From positions 15,883,201-15,947,200 of the forward strand of contig OX621257.1 of NCBI GenBank assembly GCA_951640165.1: DNA of 64,000 bases, in the 5' to 3' direction. This DNA is from Pseudoips prasinana (lineage: Eukaryota > Arthropoda > Insecta > Lepidoptera > Nolidae). Shown here one piece after another: positions 51,601 to 63,217 of this stretch. Made by a program: the position numbers and the translations under genes. The stretch's first letter is position 1. Each line of letters begins with the position of its first letter. The notes beneath the pieces were generated by a model. That model did no database searches and was not told where the DNA came from. It was given only the letters and a program-made list of their open reading frames with translations.

Positions 51601-54600
51601 AAAGACAGAAATACCCTTGTTTTATTTTATTTTTATTTCTTATTTAATATCTGAATTCCCACTATTCCACCATAGTGAACATTTTGCTAAGATAATTTGA
51701 TGTCTTGACACTGAGAAACATTTTTCCCTTTTGGGCAGCCTTCTTCCTTTTGTGTACACTAAGTCAATTATTATACACATTCAGGGTTATTTGTAATTTA
51801 ACATATATTTGTCAGATGCCACTAGTGAACTAAAAATGCAACATATTAAACACTGCATGTATAACCAAAGTTCTAATATTTTCAGTTTCATATTCAGTTA
51901 CAAATATTTTTTTTGGATTTATGAATATGTTACATTTTGGGTCCTTGTCAAAAATATCCCTTAAAATTCAAATATCTCAAAAACTATTTTAACTAGGTAA
52001 TTTCTGACACCCATATGGGGGTAAAACTTTTTCCATTTGGCCCCTCTATCAGCTCTTATGGTATACACCAAATTACAAGTAACCCAACAAGTGCAAATAA
52101 ACCAATTACAAGTAACCAAAAAAAAATTACAAGTATTTTTTAATTATACATTTAATTTGAACAGCCATTCTCTCCTATTGTCCAAGGCTGGAATAAATCA
52201 AGGCTTCTACATTGTAGATTTAAGTTACTTTGTTATTTTATTAAACACCTAACTGCATTGTGCATGATAAGTAAAAGAGTATGTTCATATCCACGTACTG
52301 AAAAAATTACTTACATGTAATACATATGTTGAGTGGGTACATTTATTCTGCTTATATTTTACATTTTTTATTAATTATACAATCTTATTTTTTTTTCCAG
52401 TACACCATTCCAGCCATTTGTCGGAATCCAGTATGTGCCAATAGGCGCAGGTACATGCTTGATGCAGACAAGTCAGTGTTCGTTGACTTCCAAAAGATCC
52501 GTATACAGGAAACTCAAGCAGAACTGCCAAGAGGATGCATTCCCAGATCGCTGGAAGTGATTTTGAGGGCTGAAGCAGTGGAGTCTGTGCAGGTAATCTA
52601 AAGTGATATTTTAAAGAGGGAAGATTTGTTTGTATGTTTATTACAATTTAACTTAAAAATATTAAAACTGATTGTAAAAATTCTTTATATTGAAATTGTT
52701 CCAGCTGTTTAGATGTGAAGAACTAAAACTCACACAGTGACACACTCACAAACTTTCGCCTTTATAATATTAGTGTGATTATTTTATTACAGGCTGGGGA
52801 CCGTTATGATTTTACCGGTACACTAATAGTGGTACCAGATGTGGGATCTCTCTCACTGCCTGGGGCTAAAGCAGAGCTGACAACAAGAACCAGACATGGT
52901 AATGAAGGACAAATGGAAGGAATAAAGGGATTGAAAGCTTTAGGAGTTAGAGAACTGCATTACAAGTAAGTCCAGACTTTTACAGAGTACTTGCATCCAT
53001 CACCTGAAACTTGTCACTATTAGAAGAAAAAAATATCCCTTTACTTTATAAATAACTAGCTGCCCGGTACGTGCTTCGCTACGTATAAGGCATAGTAATA
53101 AAAAAATATATTATTAAGTTCATTATTTATTTTACACTTTTTCAAGACTTTTTTAAAATTTTCTCTACGTACAAACCTTCCCTGGACTTCCACGAATAAT
53201 TCAAGACCAAAATTAGCCAAATTGGTAAAGGCTTTGTTGAGTTATAACATTACAATGAAAAGTGGCATTGATTTTTATATATATAGATATATATGGACAT
53301 GATTTTGTGATCGAATTTTACAATTTTTGTCATTAAATTTAGTATTTATAAGATAAGTAAGAGTCGGTTGTATGTTTTTTATTGAATTCACTATCTGATT
53401 CACTCTCTTCAAATCCAAAATCTCCCTAAAGGTGCAATCCAATTCAAACCAAAATGAGCATTAATCAAGGTGGTAAAAGTTGTTTGTTACTTTTACCACC
53501 TTAACTAGCTATTGTAAGAGCCATGAATATTGAGATGCGTTGCAAAAAATATCCCCTGGAGCCCTTTCTATCTGCCAAAAAGACTAAAAATAGACAATTC
53601 CACTATACTACAAAATAATCCATGGTGACAGTGGTGAATATCAGAATGAACCCATCTCATCCAGGCGTCGGCTTAGAAGTCCACCCGAGAGAATATCTAC
53701 CAGACAAGCAACAGCTGTTTCTGAGTACTATGACCATCAGACTGCCATTGCCAACCTATAAGCCAAGTGTGGCGATTATGGTATATTTTTTTTTGATACA
53801 TCAGAGGGCGACAAATGAGATAGTGGGTCACCTGATGGTAAGTGATCACCGCCGCCCATGTACCCTCCCAACACCAGAGGAGTCAGTTTTGTTTAGCTGT
53901 GCACTTCCTTCAGTGGTTATTATGATGATGATTTTTATTTATTTATTTATTTAACACCATATAATTAACGTGACAGGTTTACACCTAATGCGTCAATTAT
54001 TTATAACATCACTAATCTAAAACATATCATATTATTAAAAAAGAAGATTAATTAAATTACACATTATTACATTAAATATACATTATTTTTATACATTATA
54101 ATTAGGTATTATTATAAAAATTATTAAATAACATAAATCCTTACAATTTTGTCAAATAATCCAGAGTCACTCTCATAAATTCCGCCAGTGTACAAGTAAA
54201 GATGTCAAGTCTTTGGGACACTTCATTAAGTATCTTTAATGAGGTACTAATTGGTGAAAATTTTAAGATATTAGTCCTAGCTGATGGGACTTTAAACAGT
54301 CTTCGTCTCGGCCCCTGTCTTAATCTGGTATTTGGAACCATCAATTTTAATGATTCCAACACCTCAGGATTATTTATCTTGCCGCGAACTACACAGAAGC
54401 TGTATTTAGCTAGAGCTAAGTTTCGCCTCACCTCCAATTTATAGTATCCAACCATACCAATAACGAAGAGAGTTGGATACATTAGGGGATAGAATGGATA
54501 TACTCCGTACTGCTTGAAATATAGAAACCGCGTGAATTTATTTTGTATCTTATCCACCATGAGACCATATTTAGCTTCATGGGGATTCCAGATGATAGCA

Positions 54601-57600
54601 TTCGTTTCTAGCCTACTCCTTACCAATGCATTGTAAAGTGACTTTAGGGCTACTATACTTGTGAAGTTCCTGGTTTCGCGTAAAACAAATCCTAGATTTA
54701 GAAAAGCTTTCTTACATAGTTGAAAAACAAAATGGCGAAACGTCAAATCACTGGAGAATAAGACACCGAGGTCACGCACGGACGTAACGCGTGGAATCGT
54801 CTCTCCTTGCATGAGATACTTGTGATGTTGAAGCGTATGAGATGTGGTTTGGAAGAATTAAATAACACAAATCATAAACTTACAAATTTATTTAAAACAA
54901 AAGTATGGTCATGGGTTATAAGCCCGTCATTTATTATGCCCTATGGAGGTAGGCGCGCCAAGTACTCTCCTGGCTGGCTTCGTCGCTAACGGAGATGTCG
55001 CGGAGTTCCAGGAGGATTACGCAGGCCGGAGGATGACCCACAGGGATTGGGCTGGTCTGAAGTGTGGCTTCGTCGCTAACGGTGACGGATGTTGAGATAC
55101 AGTTGCATTTCGTACTTTGGACCCTCGTAGGCCGAACTTTGGACCCTGGGAATTGAAGTCCATTATATAAAATATCCTTTTGAATAAAACCTCTCCTGTC
55201 TGTGACCGCGTAATGGTGATGAGGAAGCGGGAGTACTAATTACGCTTATGGCGAATGTGTGCAAATGTCACAGGCAGAAGCGGAGTTTACAAATTTAAGT
55301 TTGTTATAAAAATGTTATAGAACAATGGTGTGAAGCACCGCACATAAAATAAATTTAGTGTAGGCATAAGGCACAATATGAAGTTGACGTGGTATTTGCC
55401 ACAAGGTCAAATAAAGGTGGCCGGTACACGTTACAATACCCTACTTGAGTGAGAACTAAATACTAATCAACACTTACCCAATATGGGGTTAACACTGATT
55501 GAAATTAACTTGTTAAACTAATAACTATTTGTGAATGAAGATTCACTTCAACTTGAAGATGTTACACGACGCGACTAAGAAAAATATAACGTTTCTTTTT
55601 AAGTGAGTGCGTACGTGCTATCGCAATGAGTGCAATCTGAGTCTGACCTCCCAACGTTCGCTAAATCCCCGCTCGGCGGCTCACGCTTCCCAACCGGTTT
55701 TGCTTAGCGACCGCTCGGCGGCTACCGAACTGGTTTAAAGCGGCGGAGAATTAATACTAAAATGAACTAAGGAGCGTTGAATAGAAATACAACGTTACAA
55801 TACCCCCGCGCTCAGTCAAGGATTTTACCGCTTCTAAAATCGTAAAATCCGCATTAGAACTCTGTGGAACTACTTGTTTACTCTTACATAATCATCTATC
55901 ATACCTCACGCAATCATAAAACCAGCAGCAGTTATTGTTCTTAGGACTAAAATAACTGTCGCTTACATACATAAATGGTAGGTAACTCGTTGAATTTAAC
56001 GTGATACCTTACAAATAGTTGTTCTAGTAAAGGGTGGAAGTAGAGCGAAAGGAATATTTAAGTTGTGAAAAGAAAGAAAAAGAAAATTTACTTCTTGGCT
56101 ATTTAGAAGCTCGGGAATTTAGAAGCGTCATTTAGACAGTCATTGAAAATGTTATTGTACCAGCAGTCTTTAGTGTCCAAATAAGAGTTGGAAGTCCTGA
56201 TGGCACAAACTGGAACGATTCTAGAGAGCGCGTCTGGGATTACGTTATCTACGCCTCGGCAATGTTTAATAACAAAATTAAAGGCTGATAATCGGACACC
56301 CCAGCTTGCTAACCGACCAGTAAGATTTTTCAATGAAATAAACCACTTTAACGCATTATGATCTAATTTCACCGGATAAGCCATTATCATTATAAAATAT
56401 TTAAAAAAGATTGTTACAAGAAAAAAATTAAAAATTGGGTAAGTGTTGATCAATTACAAGAGAACTGACAATTACGTTACTGAAAATACTCCGTCTGTTA
56501 CAATTTTTAAATTAAACTACTAACGTTCTGGTTGTTTTTTTTTCACTTAAACATATAAATGTGTGAATAAAAAGCTGAAAAAAAAAAATTGCAACCAAAA
56601 ATAAAAAATGCAATAAAACAAAGAAAACAAAACTGCAACTAACGTGTAGGCAAATACCAAAAAAAATTTATATAAAAAATAAAAGTACATATACACAAAA
56701 TAAGTTATGGTGCTGACTGTACCGTAGTTACAAATGTCGATAATACATCAGTAAGTGATATATTAAAGAAAAAAAAAATGGAAAAATAACGAGTATAGAA
56801 AATTATGTTTCTGACTGTACTGTAGTTATAAATTTTGATAATGCATCAGTAAGTGATGTGTTAAAACTAAAATAAGCAATGTAAAATAACTTGTCTAGAA
56901 AACTATGTTTCTGACTGTACTTTAGTTATATTGTTGATAATACAGCAATAAGTGATGCATTAAAAAGGAACAATATAAAAATATCGAGTACAGAAAATTA
57001 TGTTTCTGACTGTACTTTAGTTATATTGTTGATAATACATCAATAAGTGAATGTATTAATAAAGAACAATTTAAATTAACGAGTACAGAAAATTATGTTT
57101 CTGACTGTACTTTAGTTATATTGTTGATAATACACCAATAAGTGAATGTATTAATAAAGAACAATATAAAAATAACGAGTACAGAAAATTATGTTTCTGA
57201 CTGTACTTTAGTTATATTGTTGATAATACATCAATAAGTGAAGTATAAAAAAAGAACAATTAAAAAATTACCGTGTCTAGAAAATTATGTTTCTGACTGT
57301 ACTTTCTTTATTTTAAATGTTGGTAATAAACCAGTTAGTTAATTACTTAAGGTATCGAAATTACAACAAAAAAAAAATTATGTACATCATCAGCCAGGTT
57401 TTGCCCACTGCTGGACAAAGTTCTATTCCTAGCTTAGTTGGCAAATAATATACATAAGTAGGTAGCGCTGATGCTCGACTACCTGGTGTATCCCTTAGTC
57501 GCCTTTTACGACACCCACGGAATAGTATGGGGGTGGTCCTATTCGTCTACCCTATCGATGCCGGAACCACACGGCTAAAAAATATATTTATGTAGAACAA

Positions 57601-60600
57601 TGTATAAAATGTTGTTGCTGATTGTACTAAAATATGTTACGAACAAAGGCAAACTATAATAATTTTATTAGGTTAAACAAAAAAGAATTTATAATTTGAA
57701 TAATACAATTTCTGGTAACCGTACTTTAAACCGTGCGCAATTTTAAACAAAGTTGAGTAATGTACTAAAATGAAGTAACGGTAAAGTAGGTCATTAGATT
57801 TTATTTTTACGTACACGTTAGTTACTATCAACCAAAAAAATAAAAACGTTTCACAAAAACAAAAATACAAAGCACACAAACACCAATGCTACTACACTAC
57901 CTCCATAAAAACATAAAAAATGACCATAAAAACCACGTTATGGGCGCCAGTGAAGCGTATGAGATGTGGTTTGGAAGAATTAAATAACGCAAATCATAAA
58001 CTTACAAATTTATTTAAAACAAAAGTATGGTCATGGGTTATAAGCCCGTCATTTATTATGCCCTATGGAGGTAGGCGCGCCAAGTACTCTCCTGGCTGGC
58101 TTCGTCGCTAACGGAGATGTTGCGGAGTTCCAGGAGGATTACGCAGGCCGGAGGATGACCGACAGGGATTGGGCTGGTCTGAAGTGTGGCTTCGTCGCTA
58201 ACGGTGACGGATGTTGAGATACAGTTGCAATTCGTACTTTGGACCCTCGTAGGCCGAACTTTGGACCCTGGGAATTGAAGTCCATTATATAAAATATCCT
58301 TTTGAATAAAACCTCTCCTGTCTGTGACCGCGTAATGGTGATGAGGAAGCGGGAGTACTAATTACGCTTATGGCGAATGTGTGCAAATGTCACAGGCAGA
58401 AGCGGAGTTTACAAATTTAAGTTTGTTATAAAAATGTTATAGAACAATGGTGTGAAGCACCGCACATAAAATAAATTTAGTGTAGGCATAAGGCACAATA
58501 TGAAGTTGACGTGGTATTTGCCACAAGGTCAAATAAAGGTGGCCGGTACACGTTACAATACCCTACTTGAGTGAGAACTAAATACTAATCAACACTTACC
58601 CAATATGGGGTTAACACTGATTGAAATTAACTTGTTAAACTAATAACTATTTGTGAATGAAGATTCACTTCAACTTGAAGATGTTACACGACGCGACTAA
58701 GAAAAATATAACGTTTCTTTTTAAGTGAGTGCGTACGTGCTATCGCAATGAGTGCAATCTGAGTCTGACCTCCCAACGTTCGCTAAATCCCCGCTCGGCG
58801 GCTCACGCTTCCCAACCGGTTTTGCTTAGCGACCGCTCGGCGGCTACCGAACTGGTTTAAAGCGGCGGAGAATTAATACTAAAATGAACTAAGGAGCGTT
58901 GAATAGAAATACAACGTTACAATGTATTGGCACCACGGCATGTGTAAAAGACATTAAATTACATTTTGACACGTTAAAATACAATTTATTTTTCAAGCTC
59001 CATTCCACTACGCGATCAATGTCTTCTTGTAGGCGCTTGCAATCGTCATCGGTCCTAATCTGTGTAAATAACTTGAGATCGTCTGCAAACAGTAAGCATC
59101 GAGCCTCTTTCACCACTTCTGGGAGGTCATTGATCATTATAATGAATTCTAGCGGGCCCAAGTTACTCCCCTGACTGACTCCAGTACGAGTGCGATATGA
59201 GCCTGACATGCTGCCAGCATACTCCACGTATTGCTTTCGATCTTTAAGGTAGCTTGCAAAGAACTGTAGTAAGTGCGGAGTGAATCCTACTTTTGCTAAT
59301 TTCGACCGTAGAATATCATTGTCGACACTATCGAACGCTTTCTGAAAATCAAAGTATGCAACATCTAGCTGAGCTCCTGCTTCTGAGTCAAGTGTAGGAG
59401 CTGCAATGTTCATGAAACACATCAGATTAGAATCAGTGCCGCGGCCTATCCTAAATCCATGCTGCGCGTCACTAAGTTGCGGGCTCACTTGAGAATAAAT
59501 TGTTGAGCATAGTGCCGATTCAAAAACCTTCGCAAAAGTCGATAACACGGCAACCGGCCTATATCCTCTTACATCTGAACTCGCAGCACCTTTTGGTACT
59601 GGCGTCACTCTTGTCAATTTCCATCCATTCGAATAAGATCGTTCCTTTAAGCACAAATTATAAAGATGCATAAGAGGACGCGCTAAGACCATTCTGCAGT
59701 CTTTGACAATATAGGGAGGCACCCCATCTGGACCCACCGATTGCTTAGGTTTAAGGCGCGCCAGTGCAGTGCTCACGTCATGTAAAGACAGTTGCCCCAC
59801 GTGTATACGGGCACCACACTCAGGTACCGCTTGAGCTGCAGTTTTTGCATCCAGATATGGATCAATATTTCCATAGACTGACTGAAAGTAGTCAGCGAAT
59901 GCCTGTGCGTACTCAGTTTCCATTAATGGTACCCCATTCCTAACAATACGTGTTTTACTGCGCTTTGAGCGCTTATGACCAATAAAGTTCCAAAAAGATC
60001 GCGGCTCAGTAACAAATTGGGATTGAATACGATGTTGGTATTCATAATATGCCTTATCGATCTTATTTTTAACTTGGGAACGATAGTAAGAAAACTTTTC
60101 ATAATCATCTCTAGAACCAGATTTTTTGTAAGCTCTGTGCCAAGCTGCCTTTAGTTTTATGTCGCCTATTAGCTCGGCCTTATACCACTCAGGGTAATGG
60201 TACCGAGAGTTGTTGGCCTTAGGCTTTTTCCTGGGAACGCTATCATCCAGTAATTTATAAAATATGTTATAAAATAAATTGTATGCATCTTCGACATTAC
60301 TTGTCTCGCACAACTCAGCCCAATCCACTTTGGCCAACGATAAGTACAATGAATGAAAATCAGCCTTGGCGTAGTTCCATCGAGGATGAAAGGAAGTGGG
60401 CTGTGTAGACTCAGGGCTGTCGGATTTGGATAGTTGTGAGGTTATACGATTAAAATTTACCCGTAACGGTGGGTGCTGCGGATCAACACAAGACAAACAC
60501 TCACACTCCTCACTAACAGTTACCTCCTCTTCAGAAAATGTGGTTAATACTAAGTCAAGAGTACGGTCATTACAGTTCCTAACATTATTACATTGGCGAA

Positions 60601-63179
60601 ATCCACAATAAGTGACAAAATATTCATAGTAACACTGGATATCCTGATTTGTAGAATACATATTAAAGTCTGCAACAAGAATCACTTTATCGTACCTAAT
60701 ACATAATTGTTCTAGTAAGTGAAACATATACATATATTCTCTTTCAATTGTTTTTGGTGGTATATACACAACACAACACAGGAACAATAGATTGTTTTCA
60801 CGATATACAGTCGCACACACTAACTCAAACGGATGTTCGTCTAAATTTGCCTGATCAGGCAGTGCCACTCTTCTCAACTCGAGACCGCCTTGTGGGGTAG
60901 CTGCTAGCAATACGCCTCCGTGCTTACGGCCATCTGCACGATCGCATCGGTGTATCACGAAGCCGTTCGGTGCAATTTCTCCATCGTGTATGGACTCATT
61001 TATTCCGCTCTCTGTGATGGCTATTAAGTCCGCTGTAGATCCCAATAAGTTAGTATAAAAACTTTTCAGCTTTGTCCGCAAACCTCTGACATTTTGGTAA
61101 TACAGCTCCAAATTACTAATCTTAGTTATATTTGGCGGTTTGGCGAAAGTTGCGAAACGATACCCATTCGCTAAAACGTACATTTAGTGGCCAAACTTCA
61201 GACTTAGCAATTTTCTCGAACTGACTCTCACTGACTCCTATTTTGAATGATGCATAATCCCTCTCTCTCTTAGGTAATATTTTTTCTACGCTGATGTTCG
61301 CCAAATTTTCACAACAAATACCTGCTACGTGGGCTAACACCGCTTCCTTTGTTGTTTCACGGGTAAGAGACCATACATGCAAGTATTTTTTTATTTCCAC
61401 CGCCTTTAAATCATTTATGTTGTTATTTATTCCGCTCATTACTTCTGTTCTCTTGGCTTTCATACGTTTCGTTCGATTTATATGCATTTGCCAGTCCTCA
61501 TTTGTTGTTTGTTCTTTGTCTATTATATTTGAGTCATCTATTTCTATCGTTGATGTACTATCTTTATTAGCATCGTTTCGATATGTAGCCTTTCCAGGAA
61601 CGGGTTCGTTTGACGTTCGTTTGCGCAGTCTGCGCACAGCCACGGCCTTATAAGGTAATTTCGCTTGTCGTTGCGTTCTCTGACTCACCACCAATAGGAG
61701 CCAACTGCGATGATGATTCACGTTGTTTACTTGCACGGCGATTTAACAGCCGATATATTTTGGTTTTCTATTAAGTATTCTATTGTATTACACTAGGATT
61801 TTAGCTGTATTCTAATGTTTGAAGTATTTTAAAAATTCTATTTGGTTTTAACTGATACTAGAACTCAAAAATGGTTTTATTTAACGAAAGAAAAATACAC
61901 ACGTAAGCACTGAGAACACGTCCACCTCGAGCGAGCGCGAGCGCACATTCGAGATATATATAATTCATAATAATTCGAGATATATATATGATGATAAAAC
62001 AATCTTAAACATACTTTATTTAGTAATAAATGTTATTTTACAGAACAGCCTTCCTAGCATGCAGTGTACAAGCTATATCTCGAAGATTTGGTACAGCAGA
62101 AATGGCGACTGACGATCTTACTACTGAGGACATGAGGAAGCAGATGACAGATAAAGAATGGGATAAAGTAAGTTGAAATATAAACTCAATACTTTAAAAT
62201 TTTATTAAATTATTGTTAAAAGCCATGTTGACTTTCAAGCTGGGAGTTTATTTCATTATCTCACAGCTGCAGCCCAGTTCATGTGCCTCTTTAACCCTAT
62301 TAACTTCTATTATAAAAAAAAAAAAATATTTCGGGTAACTAAATGAGACCCATAGACAGAAAATACATACATGATAAAATACAAAAACAAAATTAATAAT
62401 TAAAAAGAACAGAATTTGTATAACAACACATACAATACCAATTAAATAATAAATTAATATACATATAATTAATTAACGCTATATTTAGATAGATTGAAAT
62501 TTCGCCTATATCTCACATTTTATTTTTTGCCTCTGAGAGCAATACTGGATATAGGAGCAATCCAATCGATCTCCTAAAAGCGTTATTATACCGGACCCGG
62601 AGGGCACTTTAGACTCTTTGCGTATAAGTAGCCCACAGGGAACAGGTGTACAATGAGGTGCAGTATGCTCAGTAAATCATGCAAACCTGAGGTCCAACAT
62701 GTTCGCCCTTCGCGACAGCGCCCTCCTTTCCCGTTTTATGTCAGCATGATCCTCCAGACCAACCATCACTATATGCCCTAAATACTAGACTTATTCCATA
62801 ATAGAGACACTTGCACCTGGTACATAAATGCCAGGTACAAGTGCCTCTATTATGGAATCAGTCTCCCATTTTGATAACCCAAAGGAAGATACATTATCAG
62901 TAAGTATCATGGGACAGTCCATGTTACTGAAATTCTATATACTAATTTAAAAAAAGATTATTTCTAATTGTTTGGTAATAGAATATAAAACACATTATTG
63001 TAATAAATTATCGTAAGGAACTAAATTTTTTGTTTACTAGGTATATGAGATGTCCCGAGATCGCAATTTGTACAACAATCTCATCACAAGCTTGTTCCCA
63101 AGCATTCATGGAAACAATGAGGTCAAAAGGGGAATTCTACTCATGTTGTTTGGTGGAGTTGCCAAAACTACGATTGAAG
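48643..63179 (+). CDS. MCM6: MCM6 replicative helicase subunit, 5' part
   Basis: Six exons visible: 48643-48734, 51119-51542, 52401-52592, 52793-52965, 62044-62167, 63041-63179; together 381 codons, open at the right edge. MCM6 is one of six subunits of the MCM2-7 ring that unwinds DNA at replication forks. Visible are the N-terminal A domain, the OB fold with its zinc motif Cys157-X2-Cys160-X18-Cys179-X4-Cys184 (split by intron 2), '[14 protein letters not shown]', and the lead-in to the ATPase, '[20 protein letters not shown]'. The last visible residues '[10 protein letters not shown]' match the segment just before Walker A, so all ATPase motifs lie beyond the window. Intron 1 carries a foldback element and a SINE; intron 4 (9.1 kb) carries two nested retroelements. 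All junctions are GT-AG. Confidence 0.95.
48951..50446. mobile_element. Foldback element with tandem internal units, in MCM6 intron 1
   Basis: Left arm 48985-49370; right side contains three tandem units starting 'gtcatttgcccctgaggcta' at 49373, 49721 and 50047 (periods 348 and 326). Each ends in 'aagcccctaactcgcaaacg', which the left arm carries once inverted. Outermost ends 'ggagttggagtatacgctta' and the inverse 'gcgcccctaaggctacactc' match imperfectly. 'catatattg' occurs just outside both ends (48951 and 50439), a candidate 9-bp duplication. Very A/T-homopolymer rich; no coding frame. Confidence 0.75.
50488..50762 (+). mobile_element. SINE family 1
   Basis: Head 'ggcgtggttggtagacacgc' and 'agagtttgattcccacctgg', body 'caaatatttgtgtgcatgaa' and 'ctgggtgtaaat', tail 'catagtacaagctctgctta' and 'tgtcccaggatattattatt'. 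In MCM6 intron 1. Confidence 0.75.
53050..53295 (+). repeat. Short dispersed repeat
   Basis: Starts 'ctagctgcccggtacgtgct', then 'tacaaaccttccctggactt' and 'attagccaaattggtaaagg', ending 'ttttatatatatagatatat'. A related but distinct subfamily from the 'gctgtgccccgcgg' copies. A 52670-52775 fragment of the latter lies in MCM6 intron 3. Confidence 0.6.
53620..53930 (+). repeat. Repeat debris before the non-LTR element
   Basis: Contains 'agtgtggcgattatggtata' and 'gggtcacctgatggtaagtg' with 'accgccgcccatgtaccctc', phrases common in lepidopteran dispersed repeats. No coding exon. Confidence 0.45.
54141..54824 (-). pseudogene. Non-LTR ORF2, C-terminal part
   Basis: About 225 residues of the RT thumb and C-terminus: '[16 protein letters not shown]', then '[20 protein letters not shown]', ending at a stop at 54141. 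Open throughout. It is the direct continuation of the ORF2 frame at 58926, cut by the LTR element. Confidence 0.88.
54829..55799 (-). repeat. 3' LTR (971 bp)
   Basis: Left copy on the plus strand. Contains a short direct repeat of 'ctggcttcgtcgctaacgg' and 'gtggcttcgtcgctaacggt', and 'ccgctcggcggct' twice. Confidence 0.92.
56103..56453 (-). pseudogene. Ty3-type RNase H remnant
   Basis: The minus frame keeps '[15 protein letters not shown]', then '[19 protein letters not shown]' and '[13 protein letters not shown]', the end of RNase H in Ty3/gypsy elements. RT before it and integrase after it are missing. Confidence 0.8.
56690..57310 (-). repeat. Tandem repeat, about 95 bp x 7
   Basis: 'attatgtttctgactgtact' recurs near 56805, 56905, 57000, 57092, 57189 and 57284, with a diverged first unit at 56706. 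Each is followed by 'tagttatattgttgataata' and an AT-rich part. Inside the non-autonomous LTR element. Confidence 0.85.
57375..57585 (-). repeat. Dispersed 3' repeat inside the LTR element
   Basis: Inverse of the family seen at 36535-36665: 'gccgtgtggttccggcatcg', 'gtgtcgtaaaaggcgactaa', and 'aaacctggctgatgatgtac' at the end. Either captured by, or inserted into, the LTR element. Confidence 0.6.
57951..58921 (-). repeat. 5' LTR (971 bp)
   Basis: Right copy on the plus strand; same length as the other LTR and almost identical. Confidence 0.92.
58926..61183 (-). pseudogene. Non-LTR ORF2: endonuclease and reverse transcriptase, 3' end cut off
   Basis: About 750 residues, open. N-terminal APE-type endonuclease with '[13 protein letters not shown]', 'ITESGI' and 'LVADFNMYS' (about residues 25-200). 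The RT has '[16 protein letters not shown]', '[20 protein letters not shown]', '[12 protein letters not shown]' with the first catalytic Asp, '[10 protein letters not shown]' and '[10 protein letters not shown]' with the Asp pair. The insertion of the LTR element removes the thumb from the frame. No stop or frameshift before that point, so it was active recently. Confidence 0.9.
61122..61736 (-). CDS. Non-LTR ORF1-like protein
   Basis: 204 residues, overlapping the ORF2 start by 62 bp in another frame, as in two-ORF non-LTR elements. N-terminal half basic and disordered; C-terminal half (about 100-204) has the α/β layout seen in ORF1 RNA-binding domains of Jockey/CR1-type elements ('[20 protein letters not shown]', then '[15 protein letters not shown]'). 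No zinc knuckle visible. The first ATG is used; an upstream start cannot be excluded. Confidence 0.7.
   Translation of the reverse strand: MQVNNVNHHRSWLLLVVSQRTQRQAKLPYKAVAVRRLRKRTSNEPVPGKATYRNDANKDSTSTIEIDDSNIIDKEQTTNEDWQMHINRTKRMKAKRTEVMSGINNNINDLKAVEIKKYLHVWSLTRETTKEAVLAHVAGICCENLANISVEKILPKRERDYASFKIGVSESQFEKIAKSEVWPLNVRFSEWVSFRNFRQTAKYN
62300..62765 (-). pseudogene. Non-LTR RT C-terminal remnant
   Basis: The minus frame near 62760-62520 reads '[18 protein letters not shown]', a stop, then a stretch like 'HTAPHCTPV' and a final 'CSYIQYCSQ', matching the order of the 'RaLyarRaNmL.rrF...YC...L' tail of Jockey-type RTs. Interrupted by a stop. In MCM6 intron 5. Confidence 0.6.
62783..62863. 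repeat. Hairpin
   Basis: Arms of about 30 bp, 'ttattccataatagagacac' and the inverse 'gtgcctctattatggaat', with 'ctggtacataaatgccag' at the centre. Confidence 0.75.
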
Positions 63180-63217
63180 GTAAATATACTCATATATACC
63201 CAGAATTTCAACAATAA

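Larger units (their letters stand above)
54829..58921 (-). mobile_element. Non-autonomous LTR retrotransposon
   Basis: 4093 bp: two 971-bp LTRs (54829-55799 and 57951-58921), TG...CA ends, and the 4-bp duplication ATGT (54825-54828, 58922-58925). On the minus strand the 5' LTR is followed after 1 base by 'tggcgcccataacgtgg' (57933-57949), a tRNA-primer-site-like sequence, and the 3' LTR is preceded by 'gcgcgggggtat' (55800-55811). The internal 2.15 kb has no intact gene: only an RNase H remnant and a tandem repeat. I noticed four differences between the LTRs, so the insertion is recent and must have been mobilised by another element's proteins. Confidence 0.9.
53935..61990 (-). mobile_element. 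Jockey/CR1-superfamily non-LTR retrotransposon, near full length, split
   Basis: On the minus strand: 5' UTR (about 61990-61737), ORF1 (61736-61122), ORF2 (61183 down to 58926, then 54824-54141), 3' UTR and an (AAAT)n tail (about 53955-53935). Imperfect 'atgatgat' words flank both ends (about 53927 and 61988), a possible target duplication. Split within ORF2 by the LTR element at 54829-58921. Antisense to MCM6, in intron 4. Confidence 0.82.
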
